From: Rhodopseudomonas infernalis
GTDB taxonomy: Bacteria; Pseudomonadota; Alphaproteobacteria; Rhizobiales; Xanthobacteraceae
DNA length: 64,000 bases
Assembly: GCF_022271405.1 (NCBI RefSeq)
Contig: NZ_JAJNAL010000017.1
Span: 1-64,000, forward strand
Direction: 5' to 3'
Positions 42,856 to 51,433 of the stretch are shown here, in pieces. The position numbers and the translations under genes were made by a program. The notes under the pieces are model-generated. The model did not search any database and had not been told where the DNA came from. It saw only the letters and a program-made list of their open reading frames with translations. Within the stretch, counting starts at the first letter, position 1. The number at the start of each line of letters is the position of its first letter.

Positions 42856-43821
42856 ATGCCTTCCTTGCCCGAATGGAATGTGCCCGCCGCGATCCGGCCG
42901 CGGGCCGCCGATTTCCCGTTCGATCTCGATCGCGTGCTGTCGGCGGTGGTCGGGCTGCACGCGATCATTCCGCCGGATGCCTTCACGGCCAACACGCTCG
43001 GCACCGAACGCGCCGGCAACGCGGTGCTGATCGACGATGGTCTGCTGCTCACCATCGGTTATCTCATCACCGAAGCCGAGACGGTGTGGCTGCATCTCGG
43101 CGATGGCCGCGTGGTTGCAGGGCACGCGCTGGGCTTCGATCAGGACAGCGGCTTCGGCCTGGTGCAGGCGCTCGGCGCGATCGATCTGCCGCCGTTGCGG
43201 CTCGGCAATTCCTCCGCGGCGAAAGCCGGCGACCGCGTGATCATCGGCGGCGTTGGCGGGCGAGTCCGGTCGGTGGCCGGACGGATCGCCGCTCGGCAGG
43301 AATTCGCCGGCTATTGGGAGTATCTGATCGACGATGCGATCTTCACCGAACCGTCGCATCCGAACTGGGGCGGCACCGCGTTATTGTCGGCGACCGGTGA
43401 GTTGATCGGCATCGGCTCGCTGCAAATCGAGCGCAGCGGCAGCGACGAGCACTACAACATGATGGTGCCGATCGACCTGTTGAAGCCGGTGCTCGGCGAT
43501 CTGCGCACCATCGGCCGCGTCGACAAACCGGCGCGACCGTGGCTCGGGCTGTACTCGACGGAGATCGAAGGGAAGATCGTGGTGGTCGGCATCGCGCCGA
43601 AAGGCCCGGCGTCGCGCGCCGAGTTGAAGACGGGTGACGTCATCCTGGCAATCGCCGGCGAGAAGGTGACGACCGAGGCGGAATTTTATCGAAAGCTCTG
43701 GGCGCTCGGCAGTGCCGGCGTCGAGGTCCCACTGACCTTGTTCAGCGGCGGCGCCACCTTCGACGTCGTTCTGCATTCCGCCGACCGAGCGAAGTTCCTG
43801 AAGGGGCCGCGGCTGCATTGA
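42856..43821 (+). CDS. HtrA-like (S1C) pseudoprotease with PDZ domain
   Basis: This 321-residue protein has a trypsin-like (HtrA/Do) domain at about 25-215 and a C-terminal PDZ domain at about 228-315 (GIAPKGPASRAELKTGDVILAI). Aligned to the DegP at 47330, the catalytic positions are all changed: His to Tyr69 (TIGYLI), Asp to Gly99 (QDSGFGL) and Ser to Trp171 (PNWGGT). It has no signal peptide. It is therefore probably a non-catalytic binding or regulatory relative. CAGGAG precedes the ATG. The partner is unknown. Confidence 0.85.
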   Translation: MPSLPEWNVPAAIRPRAADFPFDLDRVLSAVVGLHAIIPPDAFTANTLGTERAGNAVLIDDGLLLTIGYLITEAETVWLHLGDGRVVAGHALGFDQDSGFGLVQALGAIDLPPLRLGNSSAAKAGDRVIIGGVGGRVRSVAGRIAARQEFAGYWEYLIDDAIFTEPSHPNWGGTALLSATGELIGIGSLQIERSGSDEHYNMMVPIDLLKPVLGDLRTIGRVDKPARPWLGLYSTEIEGKIVVVGIAPKGPASRAELKTGDVILAIAGEKVTTEAEFYRKLWALGSAGVEVPLTLFSGGATFDVVLHSADRAKFLKGPRLH

Positions 43822-43849
43822 GCGTTGTCTGATGGATTGTCTTGCCCGA

Positions 43850-43990
43850 CCACGCACGTCGTCAGTGCCGGGCTTGGACCCGGCAATCCATCCTCTTTGC
43901 AACAATCAGGCATCTTGTAAGCGCGCTGACGCGCGCGAGGGATACGCGGGTCAAGCCCGCGTAGGACAGCGAGTTTGAAGAGGGGCTTTG
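43850..43990. repeat. Degenerate GC-rich intergenic palindrome
   Basis: Several short inverted pairs occur (GTGCCGGGCTTGGACCCGGCA; ACGCGGGTCAAGCCCGCGT; GCGCGCTGACGCGCGC) in the gap between the converging pseudoprotease and binding-protein genes. The order resembles degraded members of the GTCATGCCGGG family. Confidence 0.5.
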
Positions 43991-44025
43991 CCCCAAGACA
44001 ACGGTAGTCCCCGCGCTGCGCGCCG

Positions 44026-45111
44026 CTACTTCTCCGGCATCTTGTCGTCGATGCCCTTGACGTAGAAATCCATGCCGAGCACCTGGCCGTCGTCGAGGTG
44101 GTCGCCGCCTTTGCATTCGATGTCTTTGCCGTCCTGATCGGCGATCGGGCAGGCGAACGGCTTGATGGAGCCGTCGACGATGCCGGCTTCGGTGTCGGCC
44201 GCCAGTTTCTTCACGTCCTCCGGCATGTTGGTGTAGGGCGCCATTACGATCATCTTGTCCTTCAGCCCGCCCCAGCTGTCGCCCGCCTGCCAGTTGTTAT
44301 CGAGCGCCGCCCGCACGCGCGCCACGTAGTAGGGTGCCCAATTGTCGACGATGCCGGTGAGCTGCGCCTTGGGGCCGAACTTGATCAGGTCCGAGTCCTG
44401 CGCGAATGCGTGGGCGCCGCGCTCGTTCGCGACCTGCATGGCGGCGGCGCTGCCGGTGTTCTGCATGATCACGTCGGCGCCCTGGCGGAGCAGGGACTTG
44501 GCAGCTTCGGCTTCCTTGCCGGGATTGAACCACGCGCGCACCCAGACGATCTTGATCTTGATGTCCGGATTGATCTTCTGCGCCGCCAGCAGCGTGGCGT
44601 TGATGCCGGAGATCACTTCCGGCGTCGGGAACGGCGCGATGTAGCCGAGCACGCCGGTCTTCGAGATCTTGGCGGCGATCGTGCCTTGCACGGTGCGGCC
44701 CTCGTAAAAACGCGCCGAATAGGTCGCGACGTTCTTCTCGCGCTTGTAGCCGGTGGCGTTCTCGAATTTCACGTCGGGATATTTCTTGGCGACATTGACG
44801 GTCGGGTCCATGTAGCCGAGCGACGTGGTGAAGATCAGCTTGTTGCCGGCGCGGGCGAGTTGCTCGATGGTGCGCTCGGCCTCGGCGCCTTCGCCGACGC
44901 CGGCCAGCACGGTGGTCTCGACCTTGTCGCCGAATTCCTTGACGACCGCCTGGCGCGCCTGATCGTGCTGATAGGTCCAGCCGTAGTCGCCGACCGGGCC
45001 GATATAGACGAAGCCGATCCTGAGCTTGGCGGGCTTGTCCTGCGCCGCGGCGCAGGACAAGCCCGCACATCCTGCCAGCAGCAGCGCCGCCGTCACCATC
45101 GCCTTCGTCAT
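44026..45111 (-). CDS. BMP-family periplasmic binding protein (PnrA-like)
   Basis: This 361-residue basic membrane protein-family receptor has a lipoprotein-like or signal N terminus (TAALLLAGCAGLSCAAA). It shows family segments IGPVGDYGWTYQHDQAR, TTSLGYMDPTVNVAKKYPD and APFPTPEVISGINA. BMP proteins bind nucleosides or related heterocycles for ABC uptake; no permease or ATPase genes are adjacent. CGGAGAG precedes the ATG at 45111. Confidence 0.92.
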   Translation of the reverse strand: MTKAMVTAALLLAGCAGLSCAAAQDKPAKLRIGFVYIGPVGDYGWTYQHDQARQAVVKEFGDKVETTVLAGVGEGAEAERTIEQLARAGNKLIFTTSLGYMDPTVNVAKKYPDVKFENATGYKREKNVATYSARFYEGRTVQGTIAAKISKTGVLGYIAPFPTPEVISGINATLLAAQKINPDIKIKIVWVRAWFNPGKEAEAAKSLLRQGADVIMQNTGSAAAMQVANERGAHAFAQDSDLIKFGPKAQLTGIVDNWAPYYVARVRAALDNNWQAGDSWGGLKDKMIVMAPYTNMPEDVKKLAADTEAGIVDGSIKPFACPIADQDGKDIECKGGDHLDDGQVLGMDFYVKGIDDKMPEK

Positions 45112-45355
45112 TCGTCTCTCCGGTTGCCGGCTGTCGTTGTGCGCATCGAAGGACGGCGACTCCGCCATTGACCGTCCCGACCGTGTGGAGATCAGCACCT
45201 ACGCCCGTACCATGGCAAGATTGGGCTGTGCGGTCATCAGCCGCGCCGCTGGCACCAATGGTTCGCTCGCCTCGCAGCGTCATCCGATCGTTGACTTCAC
45301 GGGCTAGGACGAAAGCTGTAGTCATGACGGCGACAGAACCTGCGGGAAAGTTCGA

Positions 45356-45640
45356 ATGGCGGTCCGGTTCATCCTCATCTGGCTGGCATTGGCCGCGGTC
45401 GCCGCTTGGGCAGCGTGGTATCAGGCGCGCGCGCCGCGCCGGGCGCTGTGGGTTCGGATCGCCGTGGCGGCGGTGCTGCTCGGCGGCTGCGCGGCCGGCT
45501 TCCTGATGTATGGCGACCATCTCGACAAGACGATCGGCTCGGTCGTGCTGTATTTCCTGGTCTGGGGCTCGGTGTTCGGCCTGTCGGCCGCGTGCGGCGG
45601 CGTCATCATCGGGACGCTGATCGCGCTGCTGATCGGCTGA
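45356..45640 (+). CDS. Small hypothetical membrane protein
   Basis: I do not recognise this 94-residue protein. It has three hydrophobic stretches ([57 protein letters not shown]) joined by short polar loops, so it is a small inner-membrane protein. GCGGGAAAG lies upstream of the ATG. It is 67 bp before the isochorismatase-family gene in the same direction; function cannot be inferred. Confidence 0.6.
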   Translation: MAVRFILIWLALAAVAAWAAWYQARAPRRALWVRIAVAAVLLGGCAAGFLMYGDHLDKTIGSVVLYFLVWGSVFGLSAACGGVIIGTLIALLIG

Positions 45641-45707
45641 ATTGATTCGGCTGACTTTTCGGCGTCGCTTGCTTTATCATGGGACGACCGTCGATCCGGA
45701 GCCTGCG

Positions 45708-46406
45708 ATGCCGACCCCGCCATCCCCCGCGCCCGCGACCATCTTGGCGGAGCCCGCCCCGATCGGCCTCGACTGGGCGACGACGGCACTGCTGATCATC
45801 GACATGCAGCGCGATTTTCTCGAGCCTGGCGGCTTCGGCGAGACGCTCGGCAACGACGTGTCGCAGCTCGAGCGTGCGGTGGCGCCGATCGCCGCGGTGC
45901 TCGCTGCCGCGCGGCGGATGGGGCTGCCGGTGATTCACACCCGCGAGGGCCATCTTCCGGATTTGTCCGACGCGCCGCCCGCCAAAGTCGCGCGCGGCGT
46001 GCCCAGCCTGCGGATCGGCGATCCCGGACCGATGGGGCGCATCCTGATCCGCGGCGAGCCGGGCCACGACATCATCGCCGACCTGGCGCCGGGTGCCGAC
46101 GAGATCGTCATCGATAAGCCCGGGAAGGGCGCGTTCTACGCCACCGAGCTCGAGGACGTGCTGCAAAAATACGGCATCGAGACGCTGCTGGTGTGCGGCG
46201 TCACCACCGAGGTCTGCGTCAACACCACGGTGCGCGAGGCCAATGACCGCGGCTATCGCTGCGTCGTCATCGGCGACGGCTGCGCCTCCTATTTCCCCGA
46301 ATTCCACGTGGCCGGTCTGGCGATGATCAAGGCACAGGGCGGAATCTTCGGCTGGGTCGCGGATTCCGATGCGGTGCTCGCGGCGATGGCAAACGAGCAG
46401 CGCTGA
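45708..46406 (+). CDS. Isochorismatase-family cysteine hydrolase (biuret/ureidoacrylate hydrolase-like)
   Basis: This 232-residue hydrolase has the catalytic Asp in [11 protein letters not shown], the Lys in [12 protein letters not shown] and the nucleophile Cys in [13 protein letters not shown], the Asp-Lys-Cys triad of this family. The best resemblance is to biuret or ureidoacrylate amidohydrolases that cleave C-N bonds in nitrogen-rich compounds. The ATG at 45708 opens the likely protein. The substrate is not certain from sequence. Confidence 0.88.
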   Translation: MPTPPSPAPATILAEPAPIGLDWATTALLIIDMQRDFLEPGGFGETLGNDVSQLERAVAPIAAVLAAARRMGLPVIHTREGHLPDLSDAPPAKVARGVPSLRIGDPGPMGRILIRGEPGHDIIADLAPGADEIVIDKPGKGAFYATELEDVLQKYGIETLLVCGVTTEVCVNTTVREANDRGYRCVVIGDGCASYFPEFHVAGLAMIKAQGGIFGWVADSDAVLAAMANEQR

Positions 46407-46507
46407 GCTCGCCGTGCCACAGTGGTGACACCATCACCGCAACTTGACGAAACCGGATCCGCGATCCGCCGTTGTGGCTTTCGGCGCTTTACTGAAAGGA
46501 ACTCCCG

Positions 46508-46999
46508 ATGAACTCTTCTTCCGCCACGCGGCTTCTGTCGGTTGCCGTACTGTTCGGCACGCTCGGGCTGACGTCGACGGCGAGTTACGCTGCCGGTGCA
46601 TTTGATGGCATGTCCGGCTATTGGAACGGCGGCGGCACAGTGCAACTGTCGGACGGCTCGAGCGAACGCATTCGCTGCCGGGCTTCCTACGCGGTCGCCG
46701 GCGGCGGGAGGCTCCTGCAGCAGACGCTGGTGTGTGCCAGCGACAGCGCGCGGTTCGACATCACCAGCCATGTCGAGGAAAACGGCGGACGCATCACCGG
46801 CACCTGGAGCGAGGCGACGCGCAACGTCAACGGCCAGGTGACGGGCACCGCCCAGACCGGCCGCGTCAACGCCCAGGTTGCCGGCCCCGGCTTTTCGGCC
46901 TCGCTGTCGGTCGCGACGCGCGGCTCGTCGCAGTCGGTCACGATCACGCCGCAAGGCAGCGACATCCGCAACGTCTCGGTGTCGCTGAAGAGGCGCTAA
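46508..46999 (+). CDS. Secreted hypothetical protein
   Basis: This 163-residue protein has a clear signal peptide ending near ASYAAGAF. The mature part is rich in Gly, Ser and Thr, with alternating strands (GYWNGGGTVQLSDGSSERIR; GRITGTWSEATRN; GFSASLSVATRG) that suggest a beta-barrel or beta-sandwich lipid-binding fold. AAAGGA lies before the ATG. I do not recognise a named family; homologues occur as hypothetical proteins in Bradyrhizobiaceae. Confidence 0.75.
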   Translation: MNSSSATRLLSVAVLFGTLGLTSTASYAAGAFDGMSGYWNGGGTVQLSDGSSERIRCRASYAVAGGGRLLQQTLVCASDSARFDITSHVEENGGRITGTWSEATRNVNGQVTGTAQTGRVNAQVAGPGFSASLSVATRGSSQSVTITPQGSDIRNVSVSLKRR

Positions 47000-47329
47000 G
47001 CGAGAGTGATGCGAGGGCAGCCGCCCATGTCGCCGCCTGACTGATCACCGAGACTGCTAACACCATCGCGATGCCCGGCCCCGTGCCGGGCATTTGCGTT
47101 TGAGGATCCTCGAAGCAGCAAGGCGTTGCTGCCGGGACGAACCTGTCCCTCTCTTCATGACAATTTGGACAGATCGATCACGCATAGCGCGTAGTTGCAC
47201 GCGCGCTGGTCGCAATTGGCGTTCATCCGTTGCCAAAGATTAATTCTCCAAACAGCTCGGCGTAATGTGGGCCATCTATATTCTGGCGAGTAGTTCACGC
47301 CCCGTTCATTCCGCAAGTGGAGCCTCGCC
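47000..47329. other. Intergenic region with palindrome, no gene seen
   Basis: No gene is supported in these 330 bp. Positions about 47066-47150 hold GATGCCCGGCCCCGTGCCGGGCAT and further short inverted pairs, of the GTCATGCCGGG type. The last 100 bp should contain the degP promoter. TATATT at 47277-47282 could be a -10 element, but I see no matching -35. Confidence 0.45.
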
Positions 47330-48886
47330 ATGGATCACAATGACATCGACTACACCCCGAAATCGACGACACAGCTGCGCCGGATCATGAAGCCGCGACG
47401 CTTCGCCCTGCTGGCGTCCGCCGCAGCGCTGAGCGCCGCGCTGGTGACCGGCGGTTATCTCACCCACGATTTTCCGTCCTTCGCGTCGCCTGCTCACGCC
47501 GCCGAGGGCGCGGCGTCGCCGGCTCCTGTGGCCGGCTTCGGCGATCTCGTCACCAAGGTGAAGCCCGCGGTGATTTCGGTGCGCGTCAAGATCGACGAAG
47601 ACAGCCGCACAACGCCGCTGATCCGCAACGACGACAGCGAAGACCAGATGCAGGGCGCGCCGTTCCAGCAGTTCGAGCGCCAGTTCGGCTTCCGCGGCGG
47701 CCGCGACGGTGCGCCGAAGCGTCACGAGATGGTGACCGGCGAAGGCTCGGGCTTCTTCATCTCGGCGGACGGCTACGCGGTCACCAACAATCACGTCGTC
47801 GACCATGCCAAATCGGTGCAGGTGACGACCGATGACGGCACCGTCTACACCGCCAAGGTGGTCGGTACCGACAAGAAGACCGATCTGGCGCTGATCAAGG
47901 TCGACGGCGGCAAGTCCGACTTCACCTATGTGAAGTTCGCCGACAAGCCGGCGCGCGTCGGCGACTGGGTCGTCGCCGTGGGCAATCCGTTCGGCCTTGG
48001 CGGCACGGTGACGGCCGGCATCGTCTCGGCGCGTGGCCGCGACATCGGCTCGGGTCCGTACGACGACTACGTGCAGATCGACGCGCCGATCAACAAGGGC
48101 AACTCCGGCGGCCCGGCGTTCGATACCAATGGCAACGTCATCGGCGTCAATACCGCGATCTACTCGCCGTCGGGCGGCTCGGTCGGCATCGGCTTCGACA
48201 TTCCGGCGGCGACCGCCAAGCTGGTGATCGCGCAGCTCAAGGATAAGGGCACGGTGACGCGTGGCTGGCTCGGCGTGCAGGTGCAGCCGGTGACGGCGGA
48301 CATCGCCGACAGCATGGGCCTCAAACAGGCGCGCGGCGCTTTGGTCGACAGCCCGCAGGACGGCAGCCCGGCCGCCAAGGCCGGCATCGCCGCCGGCGAC
48401 GTGATCACTGCGGTCAACGGCGACGAGATCAAGGACTCGCGCGCACTGGCACGGACCATCAGCATGATGGCGCCCGGCACCTCAGTGAAGCTCGACGTGC
48501 TGCACAAGGGTGAAGCCAAGGCCGTGACGCTCAGCCTCGCCGAGATGCCGAACGACACGCAGAAGGTCGCGAGCAACGATCAGTCGGCGCAGGGCGAGGG
48601 CCGTCCTTATCTCGGCGTGCGCGTCGCGCCGGCCGGTGACGTCGAAGGCTCCGGCCAGAAGGGCGTCGTCGTCACCAGCGTCGATCCCGAAGGTCCGGCC
48701 GCGGACCGCGGGGTGCGCACCGGCGACGTCATCCTCGACGTCGCGGGCAAGGCAGTGTCGAACTCCGGCGATGTCCGCGACGCGCTGAAGCAGGCCAGCG
48801 ACAGCGGCCGCAAGACCGTGCTGATGCGGGTGAAGAGCGCCGATGCGGCGGCTCGCTTCGTCGCGGTGCCGATTGCCAAGGGCTGA
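47330..48886 (+). CDS. DegP/Do-family periplasmic serine protease
   Basis: This 518-residue Do-type protease has a cytoplasmic lead of about 24 residues, a hydrophobic segment (FALLASAAALSAALVTGGYL), then the protease domain with triad His155 (TNNHVV), Asp185 (KKTDLAL) and Ser259 (GNSGGP). Two PDZ domains follow, at about 295-390 and 415-515. It degrades and chaperones misfolded envelope proteins. AAGTGGAG precedes the ATG. Unlike the protein at 42856 it looks fully active. Confidence 0.94.
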   Translation: MDHNDIDYTPKSTTQLRRIMKPRRFALLASAAALSAALVTGGYLTHDFPSFASPAHAAEGAASPAPVAGFGDLVTKVKPAVISVRVKIDEDSRTTPLIRNDDSEDQMQGAPFQQFERQFGFRGGRDGAPKRHEMVTGEGSGFFISADGYAVTNNHVVDHAKSVQVTTDDGTVYTAKVVGTDKKTDLALIKVDGGKSDFTYVKFADKPARVGDWVVAVGNPFGLGGTVTAGIVSARGRDIGSGPYDDYVQIDAPINKGNSGGPAFDTNGNVIGVNTAIYSPSGGSVGIGFDIPAATAKLVIAQLKDKGTVTRGWLGVQVQPVTADIADSMGLKQARGALVDSPQDGSPAAKAGIAAGDVITAVNGDEIKDSRALARTISMMAPGTSVKLDVLHKGEAKAVTLSLAEMPNDTQKVASNDQSAQGEGRPYLGVRVAPAGDVEGSGQKGVVVTSVDPEGPAADRGVRTGDVILDVAGKAVSNSGDVRDALKQASDSGRKTVLMRVKSADAAARFVAVPIAKG

Positions 48887-49073
48887 TCGGCCGCGAGCCT
48901 TCAACGAACGCGTGGTCAACAAGGGTGGTCGCAGGACCGCCCTTGCTCGTTCTGGGCGCAACTCCGTCCGCGGGGCGCCGGCGGATGATGGGGTGCAACC
49001 GGTCTGGCGGCCTGGCGTTAGTGCGGGACCGCGCTTCGTGATACCCTCCCCCCAACTGCCGAAAGGTCCCGAC

Positions 49074-50117
49074 ATGACGATCCGCAGATCCAAGACCGTG
49101 GTGGTGACTGGGGCCAGCGCGGGCGTCGGCCGCGCGATCGCGGCAGCGTTCGGGCGGCTCGGCTGGCAGGTCGCATTGATTGCGCGCGGTGAGGAGGGGC
49201 TCGAAGGTGCGCGCCACGAAATCGAATCGTCCGGCGGTCGCGCGCTACCGATCGTGGCCGATGTCGGCGACGCCGATGCGATGTTCGCCGCGGCGGAGCG
49301 GATCGAGCGCGAACTCGGGCCGGTCGACGTCTGGGTCAACAACGCCATGGTGACCGTCTACGGCGCCAGCGTCGACATCACGCCGGAAGAATTCGCCCAG
49401 GTCACGCGCGTCACCTATCTGGGGCAGGTGCACGGTACGCTGGCGGCGCTGCGCCATATGCGGCCGCGCGACAGCGGCGCGATCATCTCGATCGGATCGG
49501 CGCTGGCGTATCGGTCGATTCCCTTCCAAGCACCGTATTGCGCCGCCAAGGCGGCGACGCGAGGCTTCATCGACTCGCTGCGCAGCGAGCTGATGGCCGA
49601 AAACAGCGCCGTCACCTTGACGATGGTGCATCTGCCGGCGGTGAACACGCCGCAATTCGACTGGGCCCGCAACAAATTCGACCGCAAGCTCGCGCCGGTG
49701 CGGCCGATCGTGCAGCCCGAGCCGATCGCAGCCGCGGTGGTCCGCGCCGCGGTCGAGCGACCGCGCGAATATTGGGTCGGTGCTTCCGCCGTGAAGGCGA
49801 TCGCTGCGCAGATGCTGATGCCGTCGATTGCCGACCGGCTGCTGGCGCGCGCTGGCATCGAGAACGAGACCACCAACGAACCGGCCGATCCGAACGCGCC
49901 GGACAATTTGTATCAAGCGGGCCGCGGCGATCCCGGCGCGCACGGGCGGTTCGACAGCGAGTCCGCTCATCACGCGTTCCCCTTCAATCCCACGCTTCTC
50001 CGCGCGGGGGCGGCGCTTGGGCTCGCGGCCGGCGCCGCGCTGCTGTGGCGGGCCGCAAGGTCCGCCCGGGCCCGGGAGACCAGGCTGTTCCAGCACAGGC
50101 AAGTGGGGGCTCGGTGA
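49074..50117 (+). CDS. SDR-family oxidoreductase with C-terminal membrane segment
   Basis: This 347-residue classical SDR has TGASAGVGRAIA, the NNA motif, SIGSALAYRS and YCAAKAATRGF (catalytic Ser/Tyr/Lys) in the first 240 residues. After about residue 290 it continues with an Asn/Pro-rich stretch and a hydrophobic segment (LLRAGAALGLAAGAALLW), suggesting membrane anchoring. GAAAGG precedes the ATG. Its stop overlaps the DUF2254 start (GTGA), so the two are coupled. The substrate is unknown; the anchored tail is unusual for an SDR. Confidence 0.87.
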   Translation: MTIRRSKTVVVTGASAGVGRAIAAAFGRLGWQVALIARGEEGLEGARHEIESSGGRALPIVADVGDADAMFAAAERIERELGPVDVWVNNAMVTVYGASVDITPEEFAQVTRVTYLGQVHGTLAALRHMRPRDSGAIISIGSALAYRSIPFQAPYCAAKAATRGFIDSLRSELMAENSAVTLTMVHLPAVNTPQFDWARNKFDRKLAPVRPIVQPEPIAAAVVRAAVERPREYWVGASAVKAIAAQMLMPSIADRLLARAGIENETTNEPADPNAPDNLYQAGRGDPGAHGRFDSESAHHAFPFNPTLLRAGAALGLAAGAALLWRAARSARARETRLFQHRQVGAR

Positions 50118-51421
50118 ACGCGCGTCTCCGCAAACTCTACGACGATCTGTCCGATACCTTCTGGCTGTTGCCGGCACTGCTGGTGCTGCTCGGCTCGGTC
50201 TCGGCGTTCGGGCTGATCGAGGTCGATCGCAGCGGCGCGGTGCCGGCCTGGCTGCTGGAAAACTGGCTGTACAACGGCGGCGCGACGGGGGCTCGCACGC
50301 TGCTCGGCGCGGTTGCGTCGTCGACGATCGGCGTGGCCGGCACGGTGTTCTCGATCACCATCGCGGCGCTGTCGCTGGCGGCCGGCCAGATGGGGCCACG
50401 CCTGCTGCGCAACTTCACGCGCGACCGCGGCAATCAGACAACTCTCGGAATCTTTCTCGGGACGTTCTGCTACGCGCTGATCGTCCTGCGCAGCGTACGA
50501 ACCGCGGAGGAGGGCGCCTTCGTGCCGCATCTGGCGCTGGGCGTCGGCGTCGCGCTGGCGTTCGTCTGCGTCGGAACGCTGGTGTATTTCGTCGATCACA
50601 TGGCGGGGCGCATCAATGTCGACACCGTCATCGGTCTGGTCAGTGACGACATTCGCCGAACGATGCGGTCGCTCGCGGCCGAGGGCCCGCAGCCCGCGCC
50701 GCCGCCGCCCAATCACTGGCGCGACGCCGCGGCCGTCTGCGAGCAGCGGCAGGGCTACCTCCAGCATCTCGATGAGAACGGACTTGCGACCTGGGCGTGC
50801 GAGCAGCAGACCGAAATCCGCCTACTGGTGCGCCCTGGCGACTATGTGTTTCCGGGAGCGCCGATCGCGCTGATCCTGCCGCCGCGCGAGGGCGCCGAGG
50901 AGGCGATCCGCAACGCCACGGCGCTTGCGCCGACTCTCACCTCCTCGATGGATCTGCGGTTCGCGATCCGGCAACTCGTCGAGGTCGCGGCGCGGGCGTT
51001 GTCGCCCGGAATCAACGACCCGCACACCGCGATCAGCGTGCTCAACCGGCTCGGTGCCGTGTTGTGCGAGATGCAGCAGATCCGGCTGCAGAGCGGCGTC
51101 TGGATGATGCAGGGCCGCAGCGTTCTGGTGGTCCCGCACGTGCAGTACGACGAACTGGTCGACGCGATGCTGCACACGATCCGCCAGAACGCGGCGGGCA
51201 AGCCATCGGTGCTGATCGGCATCATCGTCGTGCTGACGCAGGTGGCGAGTGTCGAACGCGACCCGCCGCGTCTGTCCAGCCTGCGTAAGCACGCCGGGTT
51301 GGCGATGAAGGACAGCGAGCGCGATATCCCGTCGCCCGACGATCTGGCGGATCTGCGCCGTCGCTACGATGCCTTCATCGACGTGGCCGATAACGGTCCG
51401 CTGGCGATTTTCCGGCAGTAG
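50114..51421 (+). CDS. DUF2254 predicted membrane protein
   Basis: This 435-residue protein is assigned to DUF2254: about four N-terminal membrane segments (LLPALLVLLGSVSAFGLIEV; the VASSTIGVAGTVFSITIAA signature), then a cytoplasmic region from about 180 with the family blocks RFAIRQLVEVAARALSPGINDP. It starts with GTG overlapping the SDR stop. The function of the family is unknown. It converges with the trehalose-6-phosphate synthase gene, 12 bp away. Confidence 0.9.
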   Translation: MNARLRKLYDDLSDTFWLLPALLVLLGSVSAFGLIEVDRSGAVPAWLLENWLYNGGATGARTLLGAVASSTIGVAGTVFSITIAALSLAAGQMGPRLLRNFTRDRGNQTTLGIFLGTFCYALIVLRSVRTAEEGAFVPHLALGVGVALAFVCVGTLVYFVDHMAGRINVDTVIGLVSDDIRRTMRSLAAEGPQPAPPPPNHWRDAAAVCEQRQGYLQHLDENGLATWACEQQTEIRLLVRPGDYVFPGAPIALILPPREGAEEAIRNATALAPTLTSSMDLRFAIRQLVEVAARALSPGINDPHTAISVLNRLGAVLCEMQQIRLQSGVWMMQGRSVLVVPHVQYDELVDAMLHTIRQNAAGKPSVLIGIIVVLTQVASVERDPPRLSSLRKHAGLAMKDSERDIPSPDDLADLRRRYDAFIDVADNGPLAIFRQ

Positions 51422-51433
51422 CCGGGCGGTCGC

